DNA from: Lentinula raphanica
Lineage: Eukaryota; Basidiomycota; Agaricomycetes; Agaricales; Omphalotaceae
NCBI GenBank assembly: GCA_027919835.1
Contig: JANVFP010000003.1
Location: 1,984,001-2,048,000 of the forward strand
Direction: 5' to 3'
Length of the DNA stretch: 64,000 bases
Of the stretch, positions 45,724 to 57,049 are shown in pieces. Every line of letters begins with the position of its first letter. Within the stretch, counting starts at the first letter, position 1. The notes under the pieces were generated by a model. That model did not search any database, had not been told where the DNA came from, and saw only the letters and a list, made by a program, of their open reading frames with translations. A program made the translations under genes and the position numbers.

Positions 45724-47150
45724 CAACGAGTTTTGGGCGCTTATGGGCGCTTATTTTGGGTTTTTGAGTTGAAATTCATTAATAGCACACTCAATAATTT
45801 TTGTGTGGGCTCTATATTGTGTCAGGATGTTGTCTGTATCATATTCCTCTAGATATAATTCGGAGAACTCAAAATGAGAACCTGTGTGGCTAGCTATACT
45901 GTGATTTTGTATGTTATAATAGTGTTTTATGTAAATGCCAATGCATATGTCCATGTAGTGCAAGTATACTGATGCTAGTTCATGAGGAAAGCACTCCTAC
46001 AGTCTACTGGCAGTGTCTGTACATGATTCAGATAGCTATCATAAAGATTGGACACTGTGATACACATGTACATGTTTCATGTACACCATAGATGTCTACA
46101 CTTACATGTAACAATAGATGTCATATTCAATGACCCCCATTACAGATCTCTTGGCTGTATCACATAGAGTTAGCATAGAATAGGTTATAGGATGACTCTT
46201 TTCATGACCCAGCAGCAGTTTGACTTCATAACATGGGTGTATGCACTGTCATTTACATAAAACAGTGTTATATCACAAAAAATCATAGTATAGCTAGCCA
46301 CACAGGTTCTCATTTCGAGTTCTCCGAATTATATCTAGAGAAATATGATACAGACAACATCCTGACACAATATAGAGCCCACACAAAAATTATTGAGTGT
46401 GCTATTAATGAATTTTGACTCAAAAACCCAAAATAAGCACCCATAAGCGCCCAAAACTCGTTGTTATAAGTGTGTTATAGTATAACAATGAGCTGTCATT
46501 TACATAAAACAGTGTTATATCACAAAAAATGATAGTATAGCTAGTCCCACAGATTGTATTTTCGAGTTCTCTGAATTATATCTAGAGGAATATGATATAG
46601 ACAACATCCTGACACAATATAGAGCCCACACAAAAATTATTGAGTGTGCTATTAATGAATTTTGACTCAAAAACACCAAATAAGTGCCCAAAACTTGTTG
46701 TTATAAGTGTGTTATGTATATCAAGTACTATTGTTCCAGCTTTTTGACTGTTAAGTGTGTCAAGTATAGTGACTGATAACACTGTTTTGAGTATTTATTG
46801 TCAACTGTGTTAAACATAATACTTATCACTACTGTTCCAAGTTTTAGTATGTTAAATGTGATAAGTACCAAGTGTACTGAACAAATTGAGTAATAAAAAT
46901 TCTTCTGAGTGTTCAAGGGTACTAGGTGTGCTCAAAATATCATGTACATCATATTTACTCAATGTTATCAGTTTGGTGTGATTCTTGAGTGATATAAGCT
47001 ATTCTGAGTGATTGTGGGTGCTAGAGGTGCTAAAAATAGCATATACATCATATATACTGACTGTATAGTGAATTTGGTATGATTTGGAGTGATAAAATTT
47101 TTTACACTTGTCGTGTATTTTTTTTATTTTGTGTTTTCAGGGCCAATGTG
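45724..47150. repeat. R0-like rearranged repeat inside H1
   Basis: Inverted and re-duplicated pieces of the R0 arms, for example GAGTTTTGGGCGCTTATGGG at the left and its inverse near 46440. It includes an uninterrupted copy of the E4 insertion site. Small ORFs recur on both strands because of the inverted copies. Confidence 0.6.
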
Positions 47151-47214
47151 CAAAAACTTCTGCTCAGATATCTGTATTCAATGTAGATTGGTGCATAAGT
47201 ATACCTCAAAAAAT

Positions 47215-47335
47215 TCCTAGCAGGGAAATTCCTAGTATAAGAAATTCCTACCAAAGGAAATTCCTACCAAGGGAAATTCCTACCAAAGGAAATTCCTACC
47301 CAAGGAAATTCCCACCTAGGAAAATTCCTACCACA
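47215..47335 (-). repeat. 17-bp minisatellite (right arm of H1)
   Basis: Inverse of the array at 45425-45570: units of AAGGAAATTCCTACCAA with small changes. Confidence 0.7.
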
Positions 47336-47887
47336 AAAATATCTGAGGTTTGAGCCTATTTAGGTAAGGAATTATTCCCCTCGCTTGGTGGCAGGAATTC
47401 CCTACTTGTTTGACTGCTTATAGGGAATTTCCTACCCCAGAAATGCATGAGGATTTTAGCCAACATAGGTAAGGAATTTCACACCTAGATTAGTACTAGG
47501 AATTCCCTACTTGTTGGGCTACTTGGGAATTTCCTTATAAGTGTGGAGTGGGAATTTCCCGGTCTAAAGGAATTTCCTGGAATCAGGATTTTCTGGGAAT
47601 TTGAACCTACTTGGGTAGGGAATAAGCCAGGTGTCTACCTACCTAACTTGGTATATTTGGGGGGTTGCCTGAAGTGGTCTTTGTGGTGCTTTGAGATGCT
47701 TTCAAAAGCAGATAATATGAATAAAAATCAATTTATTCCTCTTGTTTCTATTTTACATTATATTCTATTCTATTTTATTTATAATTCTAGTATTATGTAA
47801 TTTCTAATTATTATATTACATAAAACTTATATAATTACAAGAATTTGTAATGCACTATCTAAATTACCAAATTATATAGGGAATCTA

Positions 47888-50875
47888 CAGTCATCCACCA
47901 CCATTTGGGACAACCAAAATTCTCAGCGCTGAAATGACATGTTCTCCTTTCCTTTTCACTGTTTTGACTAGCTGGGCATGTAATTGATAATGAATATATT
48001 CTTTCTGTGTCGCTACATGAGATATCCATTGAGGGATGGACATGCCATAGGTTGATCAGTCGAAAATCTTGTTATCACACGAGAACCAACATTTGGGACG
48101 TGACATATCACGCTGATAAGATCAATAGATATTCCATATCGAGTATTCAATTCAGATGTACAGCCTCCGTATCAGTCAACAATCAGTCCTCATGTTCATC
48201 ACCGCTTTCTCCCTCTCCGTCATCATCGTCTTCATCGTCTTCTTCTGCAACCCTTTTTGGCCGTGGTTTCAATGACTCTGGCTTGAAATCTTCCCGCCAC
48301 TTTGGCTTACACCATCCAGCTCTTCTCTTCTCTGCTTTTGCCTTTGCCTTTTCTGCCTCCCACAGTGTCACTGCCTCGTCATATCGCTCCTTCTTCTTTT
48401 TATTGCGCTCTTTTATCGCCTCATTCTCTCTTTTCCACTCTGCCAATCGTTCTGCGTGTACCTCCCTAGCTTCCCGGCGTTCAACTGCATCCTCAGCAGT
48501 TTTCTGTTGGTGTTGTTCGTGCTCTTCACAGAGTTTGTAAAACTCATCTCCGGTGAATAGCTTTGCCTTGCTATCGCCCATCAATTTCTTTTTTCCCTTG
48601 CTCTTCTCCTTATCCTCCTTTGCCTGTAGCTGCTTATTGACTTGAACCGCATAGATATTTGATAGAATGACGCCTGCCTGCATTCCCATCATCGCCTCCT
48701 TCCGAGCAGCATCTCTGGCCTCTGATTCAATCAACGCATCTCGCAACTTCAGTTCCTGGTCCGTTTCTGCTGGGGTCTCTAGCAAGGCACTGTAACGTGA
48801 GTTGATCTTCTTTGGAGAGATTCGATGGGCACTGAATGAGGGTGGTTTAGATGTGGATTTGATCGGTGTATTATCAACGAGGAATCCTGCCGAGGTTGAA
48901 CGAAGGTTATCGAGAGAGTGCCGGACAAAAAGAGGTGTGGATGATGGGACAGATTCGTTATCCACATCTGTGTCGTCGTCTGATATTGTTTCATCCTGAT
49001 CCCGCTCTGCTTCCTCCATCACAGCAACATAATCAATGTAGTCCCGCACCATGTCGGTCATGATACGGACAGGCGTTATCTGACGGATTGGTGCAACAGC
49101 TTGGACCGATGTAGTTTGGCTCGGAGCCATCATTTCTGCAGTGACCACAGACGGATCGAAGGGGATAACGCCCGTTTTCCGAAAGGCAGCCTTGATATTT
49201 GCCTCGGTAAGTGTCTCCGTATGAGCTTCCGCATACACACTGAGGAAATTTGTCTTGTCAACAGCATGTCCTTCACGCTCCCAGCGATCCCGAGCCTTCA
49301 TCCAGTTTTTCTTCATCGGAGAGAATATCACAACGTCAAGACCCTGGTAGACGTGGGTGCTGTGAGACGGGTAGCTGACGATTTCAATCTTGTTCAATCG
49401 TGCGTATTCTAGAAATGTTCGCGTGTAGTGTGACACATGACCATCGACCAAAAGCAGCCTTCGCCTTCCATTCGCCTTTGTTCGTGTCTCGTTGTCAAAG
49501 TGCTCTATCCAAGCCCGGCCAATCTCACCATCTGTATACCCCTTGTTCGAATAGCCGAGTCTGTTCAATATCAGTCAGTACAGTCTGTTATCAATGCTGT
49601 AAAGGTACTAACGATGCATTTAAAGGGTTGTTCTGCTTCCACTTCGCTTGGTATCCTTTCCCCTTGTAGATAACTGCAGGAGCAGTCGACGAGCCATCTC
49701 CACAAATCGTCACAATCACAGTGATATTCTCTCGGTCACCACTTCTCTGCTGATGCTGTATCTTTTTCTTTGCAGCTCCAATGGCCCGGGTTTTCTGACC
49801 AATCCCTTTTTGTAGTCCAGTCTCATCGGTGCCATATGTCAACTCTGCCGCAACCACATCATCTCCCCCATTCCCTTCGATAACCTTTCTGAGCAGCTCG
49901 AAATAGTGTCGGTGGTTATATGGATTAACAGCGCGCGCACGGGAGTGGTCTATTGAGTGAGTCCAGTACATCTCGAGCCTATTGTTATGATCTGATACGA
50001 AGCGTGTTGTCCAGTTCTTTTCAATGCCTTTCTCGGGAAAATTCTGAAGATGGCGAGCCCGTGCGATTGCGTCGGCATGTTCCTTGAGTCGTTTGTGATC
50101 GAGTGGGAAACCACGCTCTGCATAGTAGATGACCTCCTTTATCAATACCTCTTCCTCTTCGTTATTCAACCAACGCTGTGCCTCTTTTGCCTGAGCATGA
50201 CTTCGTCCATCATTCACCCGTCTATGTAATGTTGAATCTGAGAGCTTGATTGTCTTCTTTGTGTCCTGGAAACACTGTGCTTCGACTGTTTTGCAGATTT
50301 TTTTGAATGAAAATGACTCGCCCATGTTTTTCTTTTCCTTATACAATGCAATGGCTTGTTGCATGTACTGTTCCTGTAGTGCTGATGCACCCTGCTTCTT
50401 CTTGCGGTCGGATTGAGCACGACCAACCATGAGAATAGAATGAGTTTGTACGAATTCTGCGAGCATCCCAAAACAGTAAAATCTCGGCCACATGGGCCGC
50501 TTATCATTTCTCCATTTGTATGCGTGATGTGACAGTACTCTTCGCTGCTCCAGTCTTATCCTCGTTCTCTGCACCAGTATCAAATGAGATGCCAGAATTA
50601 AAGGTCAAGCCATGTAACTTATGTCCATATCAGTCAATGCTACAAATTTAGATGTGGTCTCTGCATAGAATATCGAACGGTAACCCTCATAAATTTCATT
50701 CATGTCCCAGAAAGCACATTTTGAGCTACTATACTTGTATTTCTGATATTATAGCCTATCGGAGCAGCCATACAAACATGCTTGAGCATTACTTCAGAGC
50801 TAACAAAGATTTGAGGTCATCCGGTACAAAGATCATTGCAAAAAATCAGTTGTCCCAAATGATGGTGGATGACTG
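47888..50875. mobile_element. Pogo/Fot1-like transposon, apparently intact
   Basis: Inverted ends CAGTCATCCACCACCATTTG and the inverse (..GGTGGATGACTG), TA outside both ends (47886-47887 and 50876-50877), 2988 bp, with one intact transposase gene. It is nested in E3. Its TA duplication and own ends show that the transposase belongs to this element and not to the CATCAG family around it. Confidence 0.82.
48183..50430 (-). CDS. Pogo/Fot1-type DDE transposase, intact
   Basis: Two exons, 49613-50430 and 48183-49560, with a 52-bp intron 49561-49612, for 731 residues with no stops. Start chosen at MVGRAQSDRKKK; an upstream Met at 50583 is less family-like. The N-terminus carries a psq-type HTH and a CENP-B-type HTH (FPLDHKRLKEHADAIA, FPEKGIEKNWTTRFV). 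DDE core: Asp in TYGTDETGLQKG, Asp in LLLVDGHVSHY and Asp in HVYQGLDVVIFSPMK. The long C-terminal tail (about 300 residues) is charged and helical, ending in an acidic run (EEDDEDDDDGEGE). Enzyme for cut-and-paste at TA sites. Confidence 0.88.
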
Positions 50876-52129
50876 TAATCTATAAATGTCATATATAAAG
50901 TCCTTCATTGAGATATGATAACATATATAACATGTAGATATGTAGTTAATATAGCTATATATGTGTTTTGACCAGGTGACAAACTTTTTGATTGTACATG
51001 GTTCACGGTGGCAGGTCAAATATGCCATTGAAATAAGATCTTGTCAAAGTTGTCAATTGGAGTTGTTGATGCATGTATCTTCTAGATTAAGAAAGTTCTG
51101 CAATGCACCTATCTAATTCCCTATTTGAATGATGTTTTCTTCATTGAATTTAATATCAAAGAGTTGCTACAAAGCTTTGCAAAGACTCTCAAAGATCCTC
51201 AAAGATCCTCAAAGATCCTCAAAGCACTTCAAAGCACCACAAAGCAGTTTAGTGACCTGGGTAACCTGGGCAGCCTAGGCCATTGAGGCACTTTCAGAGT
51301 CTCTAGGAATTAGCCATTTTTTGAGGTGCTCTCAGATTAAAGTATATTTCTTTGAGGTTGCCTAAGAAATGCCCATTTTCCTCAGTGCTTTCTAGCTCTT
51401 CCAAGCATGTAGGCCCTCTAGAGAGCCTCAAAGATACTCACAGTTGCCTAGGCCTAGAGTGTTTTTCCTGATGTTGTTCAAGAAAGACCAGGCGCTCAAA
51501 GCTTCCAGGTCTAGCAGTGATCCAGGACCTGCCGCTGGTGTTTCTCCCATATCGGGACCAGCTGTACAGGCCCCGTTTCCGATGACTCCTGTGCATCCTG
51601 GAGGGTATCCTGGTTCAACAATGATGTATCCACAGTATCCCTTGCTGATGCCGCATAGTCCGTATCCAATGCCAGCATATCCTTTCAATCCAATGGTACC
51701 TCCTGGTCCTTGGTCCTTCGCAAATGCCTCATCTCAAGCCTCACCGACTTTGCCACATCACCATGCATCACCGCCGCTGCCACCGTCACACCAGCGCTCA
51801 TCGCCACCACTTCCGCCGGATGGTTATACGTTGGCCGAATTCTGTGTGGAGTATGAACTGGATGATGATATTGAAGCTGGTCTGATAAAGTTCGGTTTCA
51901 AGCCAGGTGCTCGCCTTACAGATATTACATCTGATGACTTTCTTCAAGCTGGGATCAAACCGGTCCAGCGTTCACAGGTTATGAGGGCATATAATAAGTA
52001 CAAGGCTACTAGAAGCTGATGTCAACAATGATCCTCTCATTATACCCACTCCTTTTGTTCAGTCGTTCTTTTTAGTTATCAGTCTCAGATACTAGTAGAG
52101 CATTTTAATGTCATTTTGCATACACAAAG

Positions 52130-53204
52130 TTATAGAGCTATGTGATATCCAGAGTGTGCAAACCACTTCTGCGCCTTTTCACTATTGATGCATCCTGTAG
52201 ACTCATATAATGCTACCTGTGGATCTTCAGCATCGTACATGTATTTCCATCTTCTCCGGATTTCAGCCTTCACTGAATGACCAGAAATGAGATATTGATT
52301 TGAGCCAGATTGAACATAACTTACAGCAACTAAAGCTCTCTTCAATCGGATTATAGTCTGGTGAATATGGAGGAAGGAATAAAAGCTTGCACCCATGTTC
52401 TTCAACAATTTCTCGAAGAGTTTGTGATTTGTGAATTGCACAGTTGTCGAGGATTAGGATACTATTGTCCAAAGGGAAAGGATTCATCTTCGGAAGCTGG
52501 TGAAGAGAATAAGAATCAAGAACTGGTTAGAGAATCAAGCTTCGTACCACATCTTCACAGATAAAATTGATGAACTCTAAACCAGTTACTGATCCTGGTA
52601 CAACCCGGCATGCCTCGTAACCTTGTATACTCAGAGCCGCAACTAGACTGAACCGTTCTCCACGGACAAAATTTGCAGAAATAGTTGCTCGCTGTCCAGA
52701 TACAGCCCGTCCATAATGTCGATAAATTGTCCGATCATCTTTACTGGTCTCATCTACAAAGACCAGCTGGCTTGCAACATAGTGAGTCGTCACCTGAGCC
52801 ATCCAATCTGCCCGCTTTTCATCGTCACGCTCAGCAGCTGCTCACCGTAGTCGCTTGTAGGTAATACCAGCATTCTGGATTATCTGACAGAGCGATGTTT
52901 TGGATATTTCAACCTCGTGTGCAAGAGCGAGCCAGTCTTGTATCTCATCCAGATACATTTCTGGAGCTTCAGCTGCTAACGCAACAAGATCGTGTACCAT
53001 CTTCGGCTCCAGTTTCGACGGACGGCCTTGGGTGTGGGTAGATGGAGTTACAACAGATCCACATGATTTGAGATTGTTCATCCATCGGAAGATACTGCGA
53101 TCAGAGACACCAAGAATGTCTGCTACTTGCATAACAGAGTAATCGTTGTCAATGAGTTGCACCACTCAAAGCTTGAGGTCAGCACTGATGTGCTTGAAGA
53201 CCAT
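52130..53204 (-). pseudogene. IS630/Tc1-type DD34E transposase, broken
   Basis: Start ATG at 53204 (MVFKHISADLKL), then TGA at 53166-53168. The HTH region (NDYSVMQVADILGVSDRSIF, QGRPSKLEPKMV) runs on to a second TGA at 52842-52844. The catalytic part has Asp in LVFVDETSKDDRT, Asp in ILDNCAIH and Glu in YSPDYNPIEESF, with 34 residues between the last two. An intron (gtaagt..ttcag, about 52270-52335) leads to the C-terminal exon (RRRWKYMYDAEDPQ, AQKWFAHSGY). Both stops sit where Arg is expected (CGA to TGA). Belongs to the element 42994-53369. Confidence 0.82.
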
Positions 53205-53865
53205 ATGGGTCAGATGAAGATTGAATAAGAACCATTTTCAATTTGCTCATATTCAATGGTTGACTCGCTTAGGCTCGCTTACTCTCGCTTACTTCAGTAC
53301 CTTTTCTTTTGCTTTTATTTTTTGCGCCGGCGAAATAACACGCAATGACAAGGTTTTCCGTACACGTTGTAATCTTCAAATGCTAAAAATCACAGGGAAC
53401 CAAAAATAGCTGCAGTGATGTCCTGATTACCTCAGGCACATCAAAATTGCCTAAAAAGGGAATTTATCTAAAAATAGAACTTGATCTTATCAGGTAGCAA
53501 AAAATCAGAAAAATTGTTAAAAATACTCAAAAAATTCAGGGTTGCTTTGTTGGCCCTGAAAATGGAGAAATAAGAAAAATTCACAACAAGTGTCAAAATT
53601 TTCATCACTTCAAATTATACCAGAATCATCAGGCATTATGTATAGATGACCTATATGCTATTTTTAGCATACCTAGTGCCCTCAAACACTCAGATAGCCT
53701 AAATCATTCAATATATTTACTATACTCAATGTTTATTACACTTAACATAGTTAACAAGAAAAAGCCTTGTAACAGTAACATGTGTGTTATGCTTAGTAAC
53801 ATACTTAACAATGGAGAAGCCTTGGAACAGTGTTCATGTATATTATACTCAACACACTTAACAAT

Positions 53866-53945
53866 GAAAAACACACATGAACACTGAAAAACACACATGA
53901 ACACTGAAAAACACACATGAACACTGAAAAACACACATGAACATT
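53866..53945 (+). repeat. 20-bp tandem repeat at palindrome centre
   Basis: About four copies of AAAAACACACATGAACACTG sit at the symmetry point of the R1 palindrome. Confidence 0.85.
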
Positions 53946-54234
53946 GTTTCAAGGTTTTTCATTGTTAAGTGTGTTGAGTATAACATACATGAACACTGTT
54001 TCAAGGCTTCTCCATTGTTAAGTATGTTACTAAGCATAACACACATGTTACTGTTACAAGGTTTTTTCTTGTTAACTATGTTAAGTGTAATAAACATTGA
54101 GTATAGTAAATATATTGAATGATTTAGACTATCTGAGTGTTTGAGGGCACTAGGTATGCTGCAAAAAGGCATATAGATCATCTATACATAATGCCTGATG
54201 ATTCTGGTATAATTTGAAGTGATGAAAATTTTGC

Positions 54235-55452
54235 CTCTGCCTTCAGGATAGGTAAGGATGTAGCTACATACCACTACATATATACAAACAATGAGAACAT
54301 ACATGATATGAGGGAGAGGAAGGAGGGTGAAGGAAAAAGAGGCAGATCAAGGTTAGATCTATGGAGATAAGAGTTAGTACAATGTAGAGGCTTATCAGAC
54401 ATGATCAGAGCGCACTGAGACACCAAAAACCCAAGATCTAACAAAGGAATCAACTTCTGCAGTGTCTGATCACCTTAGATCTGTCTGGATGTGCTTTGGT
54501 ATCTGTTCAGTGTCTTGATGATGAAAAATGCGAAATTTCATACCAGATTCCTGTATCTGAGACACCTCTGGAAGGCCTGTAGTCTGTACAGATGGAGGAA
54601 TGTGCTGGATAGTGAAATCAGGGCTCAAATAGAGCAAGGGGACATGCAGGCAGCCTCACCCAGGTCAGAGATGGTGGGGGAAGGAAAGGAAGAATGGGAG
54701 ATCAAAAACTGATGGGCAAACTCGCTTTTACAGGCCTCTGCTCAGACCTCTGGCACCTGTAACAGCCACCATCAGGACCAGATCAACCTCATCATGATAT
54801 GCCTGATGCATATGAAGATGGGACCATGTGCAGCTATCAGCTGATAATCCAAGCGCCCCATAAGCGCTGGAAATGCCCAAAATATATCCAGAGACCCATG
54901 TGATGTGTCTAGGCATGGTTCAGAGTGATCTAGAGACTCTGGGAGTGAAATAACACTCAAGTCCGCTTTTTATTTTTTGAGTGTGCAACTTAAAATGCAG
55001 ATTGTGGAAGAACCAGTGAACCAAATGCCTTCAAATCTGTTCTCATCCCAAAGAGGACATGGAGCGGCACATTTTCACTTAAAACACCTAAGGGATGCAT
55101 CTAGAACTGCAAGGTGTAGAGCGGAATGTAAATCAAAAGCTCTATTAGAGCATTCTGAGCACTTTGGTGAAAAAGTGTGCATAACTCCAGACAGAGTGAG
55201 TATCATCACTAGGTCATAGTGGACAACTTGTAGGGGCAATAGAGCTCTGTATGTGTGCACAGTATAGTGGCAAGAGCACTTGAGGATGGCCAGCAATTAA
55301 GTGTATTCATGTACACATTAGGTATGATGAAGGTGAAGACCATCATGTACATACTTGTTGTGATGAATAGTGCACTATAATTGCTGGGAGATGATCTGTG
55401 GTTTGCAGAGGCCTGCAGAAAGGCTCCCTACCCTTGGAATCCGCCTTTATGT
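54235..55452 (-). mobile_element. Solo Ngaro terminal-repeat copy
   Basis: Inverse of an A2-type repeat from CCTCTGCC (B end) to ATGTTGA (A start), with B nearly deleted and no coding part. The other arm of the R1 palindrome gives the empty site (TTTTGACACTTG), showing insertion without target duplication. Probably left by recombination between repeats, or inserted as a repeat circle. Confidence 0.7.
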
Positions 55453-56221
55453 TGAACACTTGTCATGTATTTTTTTTTAATTTTTTGCATTTTCAGGGCC
55501 AACAAAGCAACCCTGAATTTTTCAAGTATTTTTAACAATTTTTTCTGATTCTTTGCTACCTGATGAGATCAAGTTCTATTTTTAGACAAATTTCCTTTTT
55601 AGGCAATTTTGATGTGCCTGAGGTAACCAGGACATCACTGCAGCTATTTTTGGTTCCCTGTGATTTTTAGCATTTAAAGATCAATGATATCATATTATGT
55701 ATTTTTTCATTCAAAAAGGCAAGAATCCAAAAAAGAAGGTGATGATGTAATGATGTAACCCTAATTTACCTGATTTCATGATTGCTGTAAACGTAGTCAC
55801 TTTGCAAAGTGCAGCACAACTTCACAAAGTAGATTTATTATAATATATCTATTAAATAATAAAAGAACTATTAAATATTAATAAATATAATAAATAGCCG
55901 GGTACCCCCCGAAGCCCTACTGGCCTGCCCGAAAGAGTTTTTTAAGCTTGGAAAGCCACTCCTGTTACTTTGCAAAGCATATATGGAGAATTCTCAGTCT
56001 ACTTCATGAAGTTCTTACAGCTTCAGCTGGTCCCCTTGCTGTATTTGAGCCCTGATTTCACTGTCCAGCACATTCCTCCATCTGTACAGACTATAGGCCT
56101 TCCAGAGGTGTCTCAGATACAGGAATCTGGTATGAAATTTCGCATTTTTTACCATCAAGACACTGAACAGACATCAAAGCACATCCAGACAGATCTAAGG
56201 TGATCAGACACTCTAGGAGTT

Positions 56222-56483
56222 CATCAGGAAAAATGTTTTAGGCTTAGGGCATTTAAAGATACCCCCCATTTCTTAAGCCCTTTGAACAGCCTCAAAGTGC
56301 CTAACCAGCTTCAAAGTGCCTAAAGCTCCTGAAAGATCCTGAAAGATCCTGAAAGATCCCCAAAGACACCTAGGCAACCTCAAAGAACCTCAAAAACCTA
56401 AGCCTCCATAGATTACTTTAAAAGTTCCTAAAATTTGGGGGGTATCTTTAAATGCTCTAGGGATAAGATACTTTTTCCTGATG
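56222..56483. mobile_element. CATCAG MITE M4 (262 bp)
   Basis: CATCAGGAAAAATG..CTTTTTCCTGATG, target duplication TT (56220-56221 and 56484-56485). The empty site is the homologous Ngaro sequence near 13680. Confidence 0.88.
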
Positions 56484-56826
56484 TTGATTCCTTTGTTAGA
56501 TCTTGGGTTTTTGGTGTCTCAGTGCGCTCTGATTATGTCTGATAAGCCTCTACATTGTACTAACCCTTATCTACATAGATCTAACCTTGATCTGCCTGTT
56601 TTTCCTTCATCCTCCTACTCTCCCTGAGCACCATCTTCATCTCAACACTCTGTATGGCTCCCCATCGCTCTGAATCACTAGATCCTCTTGCTATCCATGC
56701 CTCTACACCCTCCATGTCCAAATCTAGCCAGATCCATGCTGATCAGGCCTCATCTAAGCCCTTCAGACACCTTGATCTTGCTCAGACTCTCCCCAAATCC
56801 TCATCCACCAAGATCAGAGCAGATCA

Positions 56827-57049
56827 CATCAGCAAAATCACTCTGTCTCTGGAGTCTCCAGAGACACCCCCCAAATCCTAGAGAGATTTCATCACTTTCA
56901 GAGTGCTCAGAGAAAGTTTAGCACCCTCAGAGATCTTCAAAGACATTCAAAGTACTCTCAGAGACTCCAAAGTACTTTTAGTACTCTCAGGCTGCTCAGG
57001 ATTTGGGGGTGTCTCTAGGGTCTCCAGGGATAGAGTAATTTTGCTGATG
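56827..57049. mobile_element. CATCAG MITE M5 (223 bp)
   Basis: CATCAGCAAAATCACTC..ATTTTGCTGATG, target duplication CA (56825-56826 and 57050-57051). Copy 1 gag gives the empty site. Confidence 0.9.

Larger units (their letters stand above)
45170..47676. mobile_element. Inverted-repeat element H1, 8-bp TSD
   Basis: Starts CACTTCAGGCAACCCCCCC, with a long inverse match at the right end (over 200 bp, including AGTTAGGTAGGTAGACACC), and is flanked by GTCTTTGT (45162-45169 and 47677-47684). An 8-bp duplication suggests hAT or a KDZ-like group. Both arms contain a 17-bp minisatellite. The centre (45724-47150) is an R0-like repeat. No gene. Confidence 0.75.
44928..51473. mobile_element. CATCAG-family element E3 carrying two nested transposons
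   Basis: Starts CATCAGGAAAAATGTACTG, ends GTGTTTTTCCTGATG, target duplication TT (44926-44927 and 51474-51475). The host exon is read in one frame across the insertion. Left subterminal GGATCTTTGAG repeats are mirrored by CTCAAAGATCC repeats near 51190. It shares GTACATGGTTCACGGTGGCAG with E1 and E2. Its own length is about 1.04 kb, the rest being H1 (45170-47676) and the pogo element (47888-50875). Confidence 0.82.
43200..52019 (+). pseudogene. AT-hook / SAM-like accessory gene of mariner element, split
   Basis: N-terminal exon from ATG 43200 (MPPMPPNPVSPNRPW), a poorly resolved joint around 43560-43850, then an exon with two AT hooks (RGHRRGRPKKEV and KRPRGRPKKAK) up to 44467. Exons 44520-44600, 44657-44821 and 44881-44927 follow, with gt..ag introns. 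An in-frame TGA lies at 44672-44674. At 44927 the 6.5-kb element E3 interrupts, and the frame resumes exactly at 51476. The C-terminal part is Pro-rich, then SAM-like (LAEFCVEYELDDDIEAGLIK, SDDFLQAGIKPVQRSQVMRA). DNA binding is clear from the AT hooks. A role in transposition is inferred. Confidence 0.6.
42994..53369. mobile_element. Tc1/mariner element with two convergent genes, TA target
   Basis: Inverted ends CAGCGTGTACGGAAAACC (left) and CAACGTGTACGG.. (right), paired over about 50 bp through GTCATTGCG and TTTCGCCGGCGCAAAAAA, with TA outside (42992-42993 and 53370-53371). Carries a DD34E transposase (minus) and an AT-hook protein gene (plus). Native length about 3.8 kb once the 6.5-kb insert is discounted. 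Both genes are broken. Confidence 0.8.
42647..56028. mobile_element. Long palindromic non-coding element (R1 copy 1), heavily interrupted
   Basis: The left end AGCTGAAGCTGTAAGAACTT is matched in inverse at 56028. Left arm 42647-42993 plus 53372-53940, right arm 53941-54234 plus 55453-56028. The arms share GCCGGGTACCCCCC, TAAAAATCACAGGGAACC and GTTGGCCCTGAAAATG words. Interrupted by the mariner element 42994-53369 and by the Ngaro fragment 54235-55452. No ORF of its own and no clear target duplication. Confidence 0.65.

Noticed and set aside
48183..50430. Pogo-type transposase as the enzyme of the CATCAG family, since it lies inside E3
   Set aside because: It has its own inverted ends (CAGTCATCCACC..) and TA duplication at 47888-50875, so it is a separate passenger.
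53866..53945. CRISPR-like array
   Set aside because: Direct tandem copies with no spacers, in a eukaryote, at the centre of a palindrome: a simple minisatellite.
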